Assembly: GCA_035999765.1 (NCBI GenBank)
Contig: CP108521.1
Coordinates: 1,488,001-1,552,000, forward strand
DNA length: 64,000 nucleotides
Direction: 5' to 3'
Origin: Streptomyces sp. NBC_01231
GTDB taxonomy: Bacteria > Actinomycetota > Actinomycetes > Streptomycetales > Streptomycetaceae
In this document: positions 52,319-60,715 of the stretch, piece after piece
Position numbering within the stretch: position 1 is the first letter of the stretch
Layout: each line of letters starts with the position of its first letter
Position numbers and translations under genes: made by a program
The notes under the pieces: model-generated
Told to the model about the DNA's origin: nothing
What the model saw: only the letters and a program-made list of their open reading frames with translations
Databases searched by the model: none

Positions 52319-52801
52319 CTAGAGCGCCTTGTACATGATGTGCAGGCCGACCGGTCCGTGCCGGGGGTGGTCGTACGCGTCCGGGACCGTGCCGAGGATG
52401 GTGAAGCCGAGGGATGTCCAGAGCTTCACGGCGGGGTTGGTCTCGACGACGGCGTTGAAGACCATGCCCCGGTATCCGGCTGCCTGGGCGGCGGACAGAA
52501 GGTGCTCGGCGAGGGCGCGGCCGTAGCCGCGGCCGCCCTGCTCGGGGTCGACCATGAAGCCGGCGTTGGCGATGCCGGCCGCGGGTCCGCCGTAGTTGGG
52601 GGTGAGGTAGGCGGAGGCGACCACGACGCCGTCGTCGTTCTCTACGACGTAGACGCGTTTGGCCGGGGCCATCCACAGGGCGCGGGCCGCTTCCTCGGAG
52701 GTGTCCGGCGCCCAGGCGTAGGTCTCGGCGGCGGCGACGATCCGGTGCCAGAAAGGCCAGATCCGTGGCCAGTCGTCGGCCACGGCTTCTCTGATCAGCA
52801 T
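52319..52801 (-). CDS. GNAT-family N-acetyltransferase
   Basis: This 160-residue protein has MLIREAVADDWPRIWPFWHRIV at the start, NAGFMVDPEQGGRGYGRALAEHLLSAAQAAGY for the acetyl-CoA pyrophosphate loop (Q/R-x2-G-x-G/A form) and NPAVKLWTSLGFTILGTVPDAYDHPRHG near the end. It is a full-length GNAT. The HPRHGPVGLHIMYK ending is seen in many small detoxifying acetyltransferases. Substrate is unknown. The 57-residue gene follows 56 bases upstream on the same strand. Confidence 0.87.
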   Translation of the reverse strand: MLIREAVADDWPRIWPFWHRIVAAAETYAWAPDTSEEAARALWMAPAKRVYVVENDDGVVVASAYLTPNYGGPAAGIANAGFMVDPEQGGRGYGRALAEHLLSAAQAAGYRGMVFNAVVETNPAVKLWTSLGFTILGTVPDAYDHPRHGPVGLHIMYKAL

Positions 52802-52857
52802 GGGCGTGAGTTTCGCACGCCCATGCGGTCGGCGATCGCGACGGGTTGCCCCAGGGG

Positions 52858-53031
52858 TCAGTCCACGCTGGGCAGGATGTGGTCCTCGGCGAGGTCGTCC
52901 TCGTAGCCCGCGAGGCGGATCGGGGCGGACCGGGCCCACACGTCGAGGCTGCCGATCTCTCCGGGCCGGCGGCCTGCACGCTCCGTGCGTTCCTTGGGGC
53001 GTTGATCGCGATTCGTCTTCTCCGGTGTCAC
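52858..53031 (-). CDS. 57-residue conserved hypothetical protein
   Basis: This short frame starts with GTG 53031 behind AAGGAG spaced 6 bases, a strong ribosome site. The protein ends with GSLDVWARSAPIRLAGYEDD then LAEDHILPSVD. The first half is Arg/Lys/Glu-rich and probably disordered. It has no cysteine and no membrane helix. I recall similar C-termini in small Streptomyces proteins but no function. It precedes the GNAT gene on the same strand with a 56-base gap, so they may form a transcript. Confidence 0.7.
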   Translation of the reverse strand: MTPEKTNRDQRPKERTERAGRRPGEIGSLDVWARSAPIRLAGYEDDLAEDHILPSVD

Positions 53032-53478
53032 CGCGCACTCCTTATGTGTCGGGTCACCCTCGGGCGTAGTGCCCAGTCTGCGACCTGGTTCCCGACGCCC
53101 GCTTGGGTATGGCTAGAGGCACTTCGGACGCGGTGGCGCCGGTTTCTCGAACGAGAGCAGGCCGTGGTGAACGGGCGAGTCCCATGACGGACCATGGGTG
53201 TGGGTTGGACCCCGTACTGCTGTCCGTCCGCTACAGACTAACCAAATGAGCGACAGTCCGCTCGATAGGGCTGAAAACAAAGGGTAACTATCCGAAGTCA
53301 ACGCGTGCACGGCCAGGGACAGTCTGCCCCGTTCTGTTAAGTGACGCCCCTTTTGCGGGTCCCCCATTCGGCCTACGGACGCGAACAGGCGACGCAGTTC
53401 AGATCCCGTTGGCCGAATCGCAAGCCGCCCATGATCTGCTGGCGCCCGGCAAGGCTCGTCCGGCGGGAGGACTGGCGC
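53032..53478. other. Intergenic region without recognised gene
   Basis: This 447-base gap contains a less GC-rich stretch at about 53225-53300. Long frames on both strands read as arginine-rich shadow. It must hold the promoters for the minus-strand small gene and the plus-strand HD gene, but I could not assign boxes. Confidence 0.45.
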
Positions 53479-53931
53479 ATGGAGCTGCGCGGTGTCGAAG
53501 AGCTGATGGATCTGCTGTACGCCTGCCGGGGCACCTTCGGCGCGCCCGGCTTCCCAGGAGGCACCCCGGTCGACCTCCACCAACACGCCCTGCGGACGGC
53601 CGCGCTGCTGCGCCGGTCCCGTCCCGCCGACAAGGAACTCCAGCTGGCGGGCCTGGTGCACGTGATCGGCCCGCTGCTGCGACCCGGCGACCGGACCGCG
53701 CACCCGGACTGCGCCGCCGACGCGGTCCGTTCCCTCCTCGGCGAGCGGGTCGCCGGCCTGGTCCGCGGCCACCGGCCCGACGGCGGCCTGGCCGAGGACG
53801 ACCTGCTGCGCCTGCGCCAGGCCGCCGAGGAGGGCCGCTGCGCCGGGTTCGACGCCGGCGTCCTGGAGGACTGGCGCACGGTGCTCGAGCTGGCGGCCGC
53901 ACGCAACTCACGCCTGGGGGCTGTCGACTGA
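53479..53931 (+). CDS. HD-domain protein, PhnZ/MIOX-like
   Basis: This 150-residue protein from ATG 53479 (GGGAGG upstream) has the histidine arrangement of HD-type metal proteins: VDLHQHALRTAALLRR, LAGLVHVIGPLLRPGD and LVRGHRPDGGLAEDD. The H...H...D spacing suggests a metal-dependent oxygenase or hydrolase, similar to PhnZ (phosphonate oxygenase) or myo-inositol oxygenase-like domains. The longer frame from 53341 lacks support. It lies 25 bases upstream of an SDR gene on the same strand; the pair may act on one substrate. Confidence 0.65.
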   Translation: MELRGVEELMDLLYACRGTFGAPGFPGGTPVDLHQHALRTAALLRRSRPADKELQLAGLVHVIGPLLRPGDRTAHPDCAADAVRSLLGERVAGLVRGHRPDGGLAEDDLLRLRQAAEEGRCAGFDAGVLEDWRTVLELAAARNSRLGAVD

Positions 53932-53956
53932 CGATCCGTCATGAGACGGTACGGCG

Positions 53957-54760
53957 ATGACGTCGTCGTACGGACTTCAGGGCAGGGCCGCCGTCGTCAC
54001 CGGGGCGACGCGGGGGATCGGGCGGGCTGTCGCCGCGCAGCTGGCCTCGGCCGGTGCACTGGTGTGCGTGACCGCTCGTGACGGCGACAACGTGCGCCGG
54101 ACCGCCGAGGAACTGGGCGGCATCGGGCTGGCGGGCGGCGTCGCCGACCCGGACCATCCGGCGCGGGTCACCGAGCTGGTGCTGCGTGAGTTCGGCCGGT
54201 TCGACGTCCTGGTCAACAACGCGGCGACCAACCAGCCGTACGGACCGCTCATGGACGCCGACCCGGACCTGTGGCGCACGGCGTTCACCGTCAACGTCGA
54301 GGCACCCCTGCGGCTCGTCCAGCACGCGTGGCGGGGATGGATGCGGGAGCACGGGGGCTCCGTGGTCAACGTCTGCACGGAGGGAGCCGAGCACGTCGGT
54401 CCGCAGGTGGGCGCGTACGGCACCAGCAAGGCGGCGTTGCTCCACCTCACCCGGCAACTCGCGGGCGAGCTCGCGCCGAAGGTACGCGTCAACTCCGTCT
54501 CCCCCGGGCTGGTGCGGACCGAGATGGCCCGGTTCGTGTGGGAGCCGGCGGAGGCGGAGATCGCGGCTGGGCTGCCGCTCGGGCGGATCGGGGAGCCCGA
54601 GGACGTGGCCCGAGCGGTGCTGTGGCTGGCGTCGGACGCGGCGGAGTGGGTCACCGGGGCTGATCTGCTGGTCGACGGTGGGACCAGGGTCCGACCCGCC
54701 CACGCGGCACCCGTGGGGCGCGGGGAGCCGGGCGACCGGCCCCGTACACCCCGCGGTTGA
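53957..54760 (+). CDS. SDR-family oxidoreductase with Thr at the catalytic Ser
   Basis: This 267-residue protein has AAVVTGATRGIGRAVAAQL (NAD(P) loop), DVLVNNAATNQPYG (NNA) and GAYGTSKAALLHLTRQLAGELAPKVRVNSVSPGLVRTEMA. The Tyr-x3-Lys pair is intact. The residue 13 before Tyr is Thr in NVCTEGAEHVG, where the catalytic Ser normally sits; Thr can sometimes replace it. The C-terminal extension GEPGDRPRTPRG is encoded by the first unit of a 37-bp repeat array. Substrate unknown. Confidence 0.87.
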   Translation: MTSSYGLQGRAAVVTGATRGIGRAVAAQLASAGALVCVTARDGDNVRRTAEELGGIGLAGGVADPDHPARVTELVLREFGRFDVLVNNAATNQPYGPLMDADPDLWRTAFTVNVEAPLRLVQHAWRGWMREHGGSVVNVCTEGAEHVGPQVGAYGTSKAALLHLTRQLAGELAPKVRVNSVSPGLVRTEMARFVWEPAEAEIAAGLPLGRIGEPEDVARAVLWLASDAAEWVTGADLLVDGGTRVRPAHAAPVGRGEPGDRPRTPRG

Positions 54761-54866
54761 CCCCCGGCGCGACCGGCCCCGTACGCCCCGCGGTCGACTC
54801 CCGGCCCAACCGGCCCCGTACGGTCCGCGGTCGGCCCGACACGACCCGCCCCGTCACGCCCGGCGC
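54734..54866. repeat. 37-bp tandem repeat array
   Basis: Units starting GACCGGCCCCGTAC begin at 54734, 54771 and 54808 (spacing 37), and a shorter degenerate unit begins at 54843. It includes the final codons of the SDR gene and fills the 113-base gap to the convergent SDR. Within units, CCGCGG and CGGTCGAC-type segments can pair, so it may also terminate transcription. Confidence 0.82.
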
Positions 54867-54873
54867 GCGACCG

Positions 54874-56367
54874 CTACCACTTGCCCGGCGCGTAGTCCTT
54901 CAGGAAGACGCCGTACACGTCCTCGCCCTCCTCGCCGCGCACGATCGGGTCGTAGACGCGGGCGGCGCCGTCGACCAGGTCGAGCGGGGCGTGGAAGCCC
55001 TCCTCGGCGAGGCGCAGCTTGTCGTAGTGGGGGCGTTCGTCGGTGATCCAGCCGGTGTCGACCGAGGTCATGAGGATGCCGTCGGTCTGGAACATCTCCT
55101 GGGCGCTGGTCCGCGTCACCATGTTCATCGCGGCCTTGGCGGCGTTCGTGTTCGGGTGGCCCGCTCCCTTGTAGCCGCGGCCGAAGACGCCTTCCATCGC
55201 CGAGACGTTGACCACGTACGCGCGTCCGCTGGTCGTCTTCCTGGCGGCCTCGGCCATGACCGGGCGGAGCTTGCTGATCAGGATGAACGGCGACGTGTAG
55301 TTGCACAGCTGGGTCTCGAGGAGCTCCACCGGGGAGATCTGTTCGATCGTCTGCACCCAGGTGTTGCTGTCGACGACGTCGGGGACGAGGCCGCCCGCGT
55401 CGATGGCGGTGCCGTCGAGGTGCCGGGCGACGCTGGCGTTGCCCGCGACCAGGGCGAGGTCGGCGACCTGCTGTGCGTCCATGCCGGAGATCCCGGCGGG
55501 CAGCGAGGCCAGACCGTCCACCGCGCCGGAGCCGAAGGCGCCGATGACGTGGTGGGCGGGCAGCTCACCGGCGGGCAGCGGTGCGCTCTCGCCCTCGACC
55601 AGCGCGGCGTAGGCGGAGGGCAGGCGGCGCACGGTCTGGGTCGCGTTGTTGATGAGGATGTCGAGCCGGCCCGCCTCGGCGACCTGATCGGCGAGGGCCA
55701 CGGCCTGCGCCGGGTCGCGCAGGTCGATGCCGACGACCTCCAGGCGGTGCATCCAGTCCGCCGAGTCGTCCATGGCCTTGAAACGGCGGATGGCGTCCTT
55801 CGGGAAGCGCGTGGTGATCGTCGTGTGGGCGCCGTCGCGCAGCAGCCGCAGCACGATGTACATGCCGATCTTGGCGCGGCCGCCGGTGAGCAGGGCGCGC
55901 TTGCCGGTGAGGTCGGCGCGGGCGTCGCGCTTGCCGCGGTTCAGGCGGGCGCAGTCGGGACACAGCTGGTGGTAGAAGTAGTCGACCTCCACGAACCGGG
56001 CCTTGCAGGTGTAGCAGGAGCGGGGTCGCTGGAGGATCCCCGCGATCCTGCCCTCCTCGGTGACCGACGACGGGAGGATGCCCTCCGTCTCGTCGTCGAT
56101 GCGCTGGGCGGAACCGGTCGCGGTGGCCTCCGTGACCGACTTGTCGTGGGCGGTCTTGGCGGCCCGGCGCTCCTGGCGGCGGCGCTGCTTCACGGTGCGG
56201 TAGACGCCCGCGGTGGCCCGGCGCACGGCGACCGCGTCGGGGTGGTCGACGTCCAGCTTGTCGAGTTCGTCGAGCACGCTCAGGCAGACGGCCAGCCGCT
56301 CCGGGTCGATGCCGGGCCCGTACACCACCTCGTCCGTGGTCGCCGAGCCGTTGTCTGTCACCGTCAT
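54874..56367 (-). CDS. Large atypical SDR with zinc ribbon
   Basis: This 497-residue protein has an N-terminal helical region (residues 1-110), a zinc-ribbon-like CYTCKAR...CPDCARL pair (about 117-141) and a Rossmann SDR domain beginning TGKRALLTGGRAKIGMYIVLRLLRDGA near residue 153. The NNAG is NNATQ. The Ser-containing NVSAMEGVFGRG is present, but the Tyr-x3-Lys motif reads NTNAAKAAMN, so the catalytic tyrosine is replaced by Asn. This suggests a non-standard or non-enzymatic function. ATG 56367 has a weak ribosome site. Confidence 0.85.
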   Translation of the reverse strand: MTVTDNGSATTDEVVYGPGIDPERLAVCLSVLDELDKLDVDHPDAVAVRRATAGVYRTVKQRRRQERRAAKTAHDKSVTEATATGSAQRIDDETEGILPSSVTEEGRIAGILQRPRSCYTCKARFVEVDYFYHQLCPDCARLNRGKRDARADLTGKRALLTGGRAKIGMYIVLRLLRDGAHTTITTRFPKDAIRRFKAMDDSADWMHRLEVVGIDLRDPAQAVALADQVAEAGRLDILINNATQTVRRLPSAYAALVEGESAPLPAGELPAHHVIGAFGSGAVDGLASLPAGISGMDAQQVADLALVAGNASVARHLDGTAIDAGGLVPDVVDSNTWVQTIEQISPVELLETQLCNYTSPFILISKLRPVMAEAARKTTSGRAYVVNVSAMEGVFGRGYKGAGHPNTNAAKAAMNMVTRTSAQEMFQTDGILMTSVDTGWITDERPHYDKLRLAEEGFHAPLDLVDGAARVYDPIVRGEEGEDVYGVFLKDYAPGKW

Positions 56368-56471
56368 GGCCGCTGCCGTTCCCTGGGTCTTCCGCGCGGC
56401 GCTCCGACGGCGTCCGCTTTCGAACGGCGAATTTTACGACAGCCTCGGGCCGCGGCGCCAAACCGCGAGGA

Positions 56472-57812
56472 TCACGCCTCGCAGGCGGTGATCAGCGTCT
56501 CGACCTCCTCGGCGACGGCCCGGGCCAGCCGGTCCAGGTCGGGGACGGCGTGGGCGTCGGCGACGAGGCCGTAGTGGACGCGTCCGCGGTAGGTCGAGAT
56601 GGCGACGGCGAGGGACTGGCCGCGGGCCAGCGGGGCGAAGGGGTAGACCGCGGTGACCGGGTTGCCGCCGAGCTTCAGTCCGATGCTCGGCAGCGGCACG
56701 CTGGTCACCAGGATGTCGAACCAGAGCCGGGCTGCCTGGCCGACCAGCGGTCCGCCGAGCCGGTGGCCGAGGGCCGGCACATGGTCGGCGAGCAGGGCGA
56801 CGGCGCCGGGGCCCCGGTTGGGGCCGGCGTCCTTGTTGCGGTTCATGGCCGCACGGACCGTGGCGAGGCGCCGCAGCGGGTCCGGGTCGGCGACGGGCAG
56901 CCGCATCAGGTAGCCGGAGAGCCGGTTGCCCTGCGGGTGGGCGGTGCGCGGGCGGCGCTTGGAGACCGGGATCAGCGCTCGGGGCGCGACGCCCTCGCTG
57001 CCGTCGCCGCGTTCGTCGAGCCAGCGGCGCAGGGCGCCCGCGACGACCGCGATCAGGACGTCGTTGACGGTGCCGCCGACGACCTTGCGGACGCGGTGCA
57101 CGTCGTCGAGGTCGATGACCACTCCGGCGGTGCGGCGGGTGCCGGTGGACTCGGCGGTGAGGGCCGCGGAGGAACGCACGTCCATGGTGGAGAGGGCGAC
57201 GGAGGCCCCGATGTCGAGCGCGCGGCCCACGTCCGACAGGGCAGAGGACAGGGCGCCGCGCAGCACATCCGGCAGTCTGCGGACGTCCGGGACCAGACCG
57301 CGCGGCGGCTCGACGGGACGGGGGCGCGGCGCGGGCATGTCCATCGGGTCCAGGACGGCGGCGGCGAGCGTCAGTGCGCGCAGTCCGTCGGCCAGGGCGT
57401 GGTGGAACTTGAACAGCACGGCGAACGAGACGCCGTCCTCCCCCGGCAGCACATGCGCCTCCCACGGCGGGCGCCCGCGCTCCAGCGGCCGCTGCATGAG
57501 GCGGCCGGCCTCGGCCTGGAAGTCCGCGGTGGGGGGCCGCAGGGTGACGTGGTCGAGCGGGTCGAAGTCGGGAGCGGGCTCCCGCGCGGCCCCGCCGAAC
57601 GCCGTCGGGAAGCCCAGGGGCCACACGTCCCGGATCCGCATCCGCAGCCCGGGCACCGCGGCCGCCCGGGCGGCGAGCAGGTCCGCGGCGTGGGCGCCGG
57701 CGGCGGGCGACTGGGCCGCGAACACGCCGAGTGCGCCCAGGTGCATCGGGTGCTCGGCGGATTCCATGTTCCAGAACGCCAGGTCGAGTGGGGCGAGCAG
57801 GTGGGAAGTCAA
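56472..57812 (-). CDS. Wax ester synthase/diacylglycerol acyltransferase (WS/DGAT)
   Basis: This 446-residue protein starts with TTG 57812 behind GAGGC. It has LLAPLDLAFWNMESAEHPMHLGALGVF near the start, the active site HHALADG near residue 139 (HHxxxDG) and the C-terminal domain with NDVLIAVVAGALRRWL and TSVPLPS. It acylates diacylglycerol or fatty alcohol with acyl-CoA at the inner membrane to form storage lipid. From memory S. coelicolor SCO0958 is a WS/DGAT in similar context. It is followed by the large SDR on the same strand after 104 bases. Confidence 0.92.
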   Translation of the reverse strand: MTSHLLAPLDLAFWNMESAEHPMHLGALGVFAAQSPAAGAHAADLLAARAAAVPGLRMRIRDVWPLGFPTAFGGAAREPAPDFDPLDHVTLRPPTADFQAEAGRLMQRPLERGRPPWEAHVLPGEDGVSFAVLFKFHHALADGLRALTLAAAVLDPMDMPAPRPRPVEPPRGLVPDVRRLPDVLRGALSSALSDVGRALDIGASVALSTMDVRSSAALTAESTGTRRTAGVVIDLDDVHRVRKVVGGTVNDVLIAVVAGALRRWLDERGDGSEGVAPRALIPVSKRRPRTAHPQGNRLSGYLMRLPVADPDPLRRLATVRAAMNRNKDAGPNRGPGAVALLADHVPALGHRLGGPLVGQAARLWFDILVTSVPLPSIGLKLGGNPVTAVYPFAPLARGQSLAVAISTYRGRVHYGLVADAHAVPDLDRLARAVAEEVETLITACEA

Positions 57813-57911
57813 TGGCTTGCCTCGCTTCGACGACGGGTGAGTCAGCAGTCAACCGCCCGCAGGCGATTACGGTCAAGCACGGTCATGCTACGCACAGTTA
57901 AAAGCAGATTA

Positions 57912-57939
57912 AGTCCCGCCCCTCGAAAGGGGCGGGACT
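57912..57939 (-). terminator. Intrinsic terminator of the GH2 gene
   Basis: AGTCCCGCCCCT pairs perfectly with AGGGGCGGGACT around a four-base loop (57924-57927). On the minus strand it is followed by a T-rich run. It starts 39 bases past the GH2 stop at 57979. Confidence 0.87.
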
Positions 57940-57978
57940 CATGGGCCGTCTGTGGTCACATCCGTTTCCGCGCGGCCC

Positions 57979-60582
57979 TCAGGTCGCCGGGCAGCCGGTC
58001 GGCGTGTCCCGGGAAGCGTCCCGGATCAGCGCCTCGTGAGCGGCCCTCAGCCGCGCCACGTCCGGCTTCAGCACCTTCCGGTCGTAGGTCAGCAGACCGT
58101 TCAGCTCACCCTCCACGTCCGAGATCTGCGTGTAGACGGCGCCGTTGCCGCCCCGGCAGGCCAGCGCGCGCACCTCGTCGAGTTTGGCCAGGTAGTCGTC
58201 GGTGTAGGTCGCCGGATCGACGTCGACGTACGACTGCTGGACCGACCAGGCGTGTCCCGGCACCGCCAGCCCGAGTCCGCCGTACTCACCACTGACCAGC
58301 GCGCGTCTGCCGTCCGGGCGGGGCGGCAGGGCCGGGCTGGGGTAGCCGTGCTCGTCCATGATGTCGCCCGCGTTGCCGTCGGCGCCGAGGTTGAGGCCCG
58401 ACTGGTTGTTGACCAGCCGGGTCGGGTCCCAGGCCTTGGCCTGCTCGGCGACGCGCCCGACGTCGTACTGGCCCCAGCCCTCGTTGAAGGTCACCCACAT
58501 GACCACCGAGGGGCTGCTGATGTGCTCGTCGATCAGCTCCTTCATCTCCCGCTCGTACTCGGCGCGGGCGGCGGCGCTCGGGTTCACCCCCGCGGTCATC
58601 GCGGGCATGTCCTGCCACACCATCAGACCCAGCCGGTCGGCCCAGTAGAACCAGCGGTCGGGCTCGACCTTGATGTGCTTGCGGACCGAGTTGAAGCCCA
58701 GCTTCTTGTGCACCTTCAGGTCGTACGCGAGGGCCTCGTCGGTCGGTGCGGTGTGCAGTCCGTCCGGCCAGAAGCCCTGGTCGAGGGTGGCCATCATGAA
58801 GACCGGCTTGCCGTTGAGGACCGTGCGCGGGACACCGTTCACCTGTTCCACGGCGATGGAGCGCATACCGAAGTAGCTGCCGACGCGGTCGGCGCCGACG
58901 GTCACCTTCAGGCCGTAGAGGAACGGATCGTCGGGCGACCACAGGTGCGGGTCGTCGATGGTCAGGGTCAGCGGACCGCCGGTCCGGCCGCGCGCCGTGG
59001 CGACCTTGCGCCCGCCGTCGTACGCCGTCGCGGTGATCGGTACGCCCGGACGGACCCCCTGTGCCTCGACGGTGAGCCGGCCGCCGTCGACGTCCGGGGT
59101 CAGCTTGAGCGAGTCGACGTGGTCGGGCGCGACCGGCTCCATCCACACCGTCTGCCAGATGCCCGAGCTCGGCGTGTACCAGATCCCACTCGGGTCCAGG
59201 CGCTGCTTGCCCAGGGGCGGGTTCTCACCGTTCGCCGAGTCCGTCGGGTCGTATACACCGACGATCAGCTCCTGGGTACGGCCGGGTTTGAGCGCGTCGG
59301 TGATGTCGGCGCCGAACTTGTCGTAGCCGCCCTGGTGCTCGACGACCTTCGTGCCGTTGACGTACACCTCGGACCGCCAGTCGACCGCGCCGAAGTTGAG
59401 CCGCAGGCGCTTGCCCGAGCCGATGTGCCAGTCGGCGGGGACCGTGAAGGTACGCCGGTACCACATCCGGTCCTCGTGCCGCTCGATGCCGGAGAGCTGG
59501 GACTCGACGGGGTACGGGACGAGGACCCGCTCCGCCAGGTTCCTGCCGACGGGCGGCCGCTCACCCGCCTGTGCGGCGGCGAACTGCCAGCGCCCGTTGA
59601 GATTGCGCCAGGCGTCACGGGTCAGCTGCGGGCGCGGGTACTCGGGGTGGGCGTTGCCCGGTCCGACCTCGTCGGCCCAGCGGGTGCGCAGTTGGTACGT
59701 GGAGTGGTTGGAGCCGCTGCTCCAGAACGCCCCGACAACGTTGCCCTCGGTGTCGGTGAGGCCACCGTCCCCGTCGTAGCGGAGGTCGGCCGTGCCACGC
59801 GCGGTGCCGGTCTTGTTGCCGACGACGGGTTCGTCGAGGGCGACGAGCAGGGCACTCGGGTTCGCGGGGTCCGGCTCGGCGGTGCCGAGCGGCCACTCGG
59901 CGCCGCCGATCACCGCTTCGAGGTGGTCGGTCAGACCGGCCGGTGGCGGGGCGAGGCGCTGGGCGAAGTCGAGCCTCAAGGTGCGGCCGTCACCGAGGAC
60001 GGTGGTCGCGATCGGCCCGTCGTAGTCGAATCCGGCGGGCAGCCGGAACGCCGACTGCGGGACGGCCTCCTTGCTGCCGCCGGGCTCGGTCCAGCGCAGA
60101 TGGAGATTGGAGCCGCCGTAGTGCTCGAAGTACTCGATCTTGATGTCGTAGGCGGTGCCGGCGGTCAGCTCGATCGGGGCGGCGGTCTGTTCGCGGTCCC
60201 AGTCGTCGACCCAGTGGTCGATGAGGAGCCGGCCGTCGATCCACAGCCGGAAGCCGTTGTCGCCGGTGACCGAGAAGGTGTGCGGACCGGTCCGCTCCGG
60301 CACGATCCGGCCGGTCCAGCGGACGCTGACGTCGTCCGCGCGGCCGGTGGCGGCGGCGAGGCGCGGCTCCAAGGTGTCGAAGTCGATGGTCGGGTCGAAG
60401 GTGGTGGCCTTGAGCTCGTGGAAGTCGAAGGCGCCCGGGGCGGACTGGGTGTAGTACTCACCCTTCAGGCCGCGGGCCTCCGCGGAATCGTCGGCCAGGG
60501 CGGGTGCCGCGGTCAGCCCGGCGAGGCCGAGAAGCGCGGCGAACAGTAAGGAGAGTCGGTTTCTGAGGCGGGTGCGGTGCAC
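57979..60582 (-). CDS. Secreted PA14-GH2 glycoside hydrolase (beta-galactosidase-like)
   Basis: This 867-residue protein has a signal peptide (LSLLFAALLGLAGLTAAPALA) and a PA14 domain (about residues 38-180, GLKGEYYTQ...GDNGFRLWIDGRLLIDHW...YFEHYGGSNLHLRW). The GH2 core follows: sugar-binding domain near 360-500 (RRTFTVPADW, WRSEVYVNG), Ig-like domain and TIM barrel with acid/base Glu in TFNEGWGQ near 700 and nucleophile in LVSGEYGG near 766. The reaction could be beta-galactosidase, glucuronidase or mannosidase. PA14 may bind polysaccharide. Repeats of CATGACAAC lie upstream. Confidence 0.9.
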   Translation of the reverse strand: MHRTRLRNRLSLLFAALLGLAGLTAAPALADDSAEARGLKGEYYTQSAPGAFDFHELKATTFDPTIDFDTLEPRLAAATGRADDVSVRWTGRIVPERTGPHTFSVTGDNGFRLWIDGRLLIDHWVDDWDREQTAAPIELTAGTAYDIKIEYFEHYGGSNLHLRWTEPGGSKEAVPQSAFRLPAGFDYDGPIATTVLGDGRTLRLDFAQRLAPPPAGLTDHLEAVIGGAEWPLGTAEPDPANPSALLVALDEPVVGNKTGTARGTADLRYDGDGGLTDTEGNVVGAFWSSGSNHSTYQLRTRWADEVGPGNAHPEYPRPQLTRDAWRNLNGRWQFAAAQAGERPPVGRNLAERVLVPYPVESQLSGIERHEDRMWYRRTFTVPADWHIGSGKRLRLNFGAVDWRSEVYVNGTKVVEHQGGYDKFGADITDALKPGRTQELIVGVYDPTDSANGENPPLGKQRLDPSGIWYTPSSGIWQTVWMEPVAPDHVDSLKLTPDVDGGRLTVEAQGVRPGVPITATAYDGGRKVATARGRTGGPLTLTIDDPHLWSPDDPFLYGLKVTVGADRVGSYFGMRSIAVEQVNGVPRTVLNGKPVFMMATLDQGFWPDGLHTAPTDEALAYDLKVHKKLGFNSVRKHIKVEPDRWFYWADRLGLMVWQDMPAMTAGVNPSAAARAEYEREMKELIDEHISSPSVVMWVTFNEGWGQYDVGRVAEQAKAWDPTRLVNNQSGLNLGADGNAGDIMDEHGYPSPALPPRPDGRRALVSGEYGGLGLAVPGHAWSVQQSYVDVDPATYTDDYLAKLDEVRALACRGGNGAVYTQISDVEGELNGLLTYDRKVLKPDVARLRAAHEALIRDASRDTPTGCPAT

Positions 60583-60590
60583 GGAACCCC

Positions 60591-60664
60591 CATAACAACG
60601 TTGTCATGGACCGGAGTTGGCATGACAACACGGATTCCGCTTGCCGTCCAGGGACATGACAACG
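60591..60664. promoter_or_regulatory. CATGACAAC operator cluster upstream of GH2
   Basis: Near-perfect palindrome CATAACAACGTTGTCATG at 60591-60608 is joined by CATGACAACA at 60621-60630 and CATGACAACG at 60655-60664. They lie 9-82 bases upstream of the GH2 GTG. LacI-type operators have such CG-centred symmetry. The regulator is not in the window. Confidence 0.65.
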
Positions 60665-60673
60665 TGACATCAC

Positions 60674-60708
60674 GACGGCCCCGGCGCGCTCGGGGCACCG
60701 GGGCCGTC
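60674..60708. terminator. 11-bp hairpin after glgC
   Basis: GACGGCCCCGG at 60674-60684 is complementary to CCGGGGCCGTC at 60698-60708 with a 13-base loop. It lies 8 bases past the glgC stop at 60716 on the minus strand. Confidence 0.78.
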
Positions 60709-60715
60709 GGAGGGG

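Noticed and set aside
53113..53772. Minus-strand frame of 219 residues over the gap and HD gene
   Set aside because: Arginine-rich shadow; only the plus-strand HD frame has a good ribosome site and metal motif.
57952..60549. 865-residue plus-strand frame opposite the GH2 gene
   Set aside because: Antisense shadow without ribosome site or motifs.
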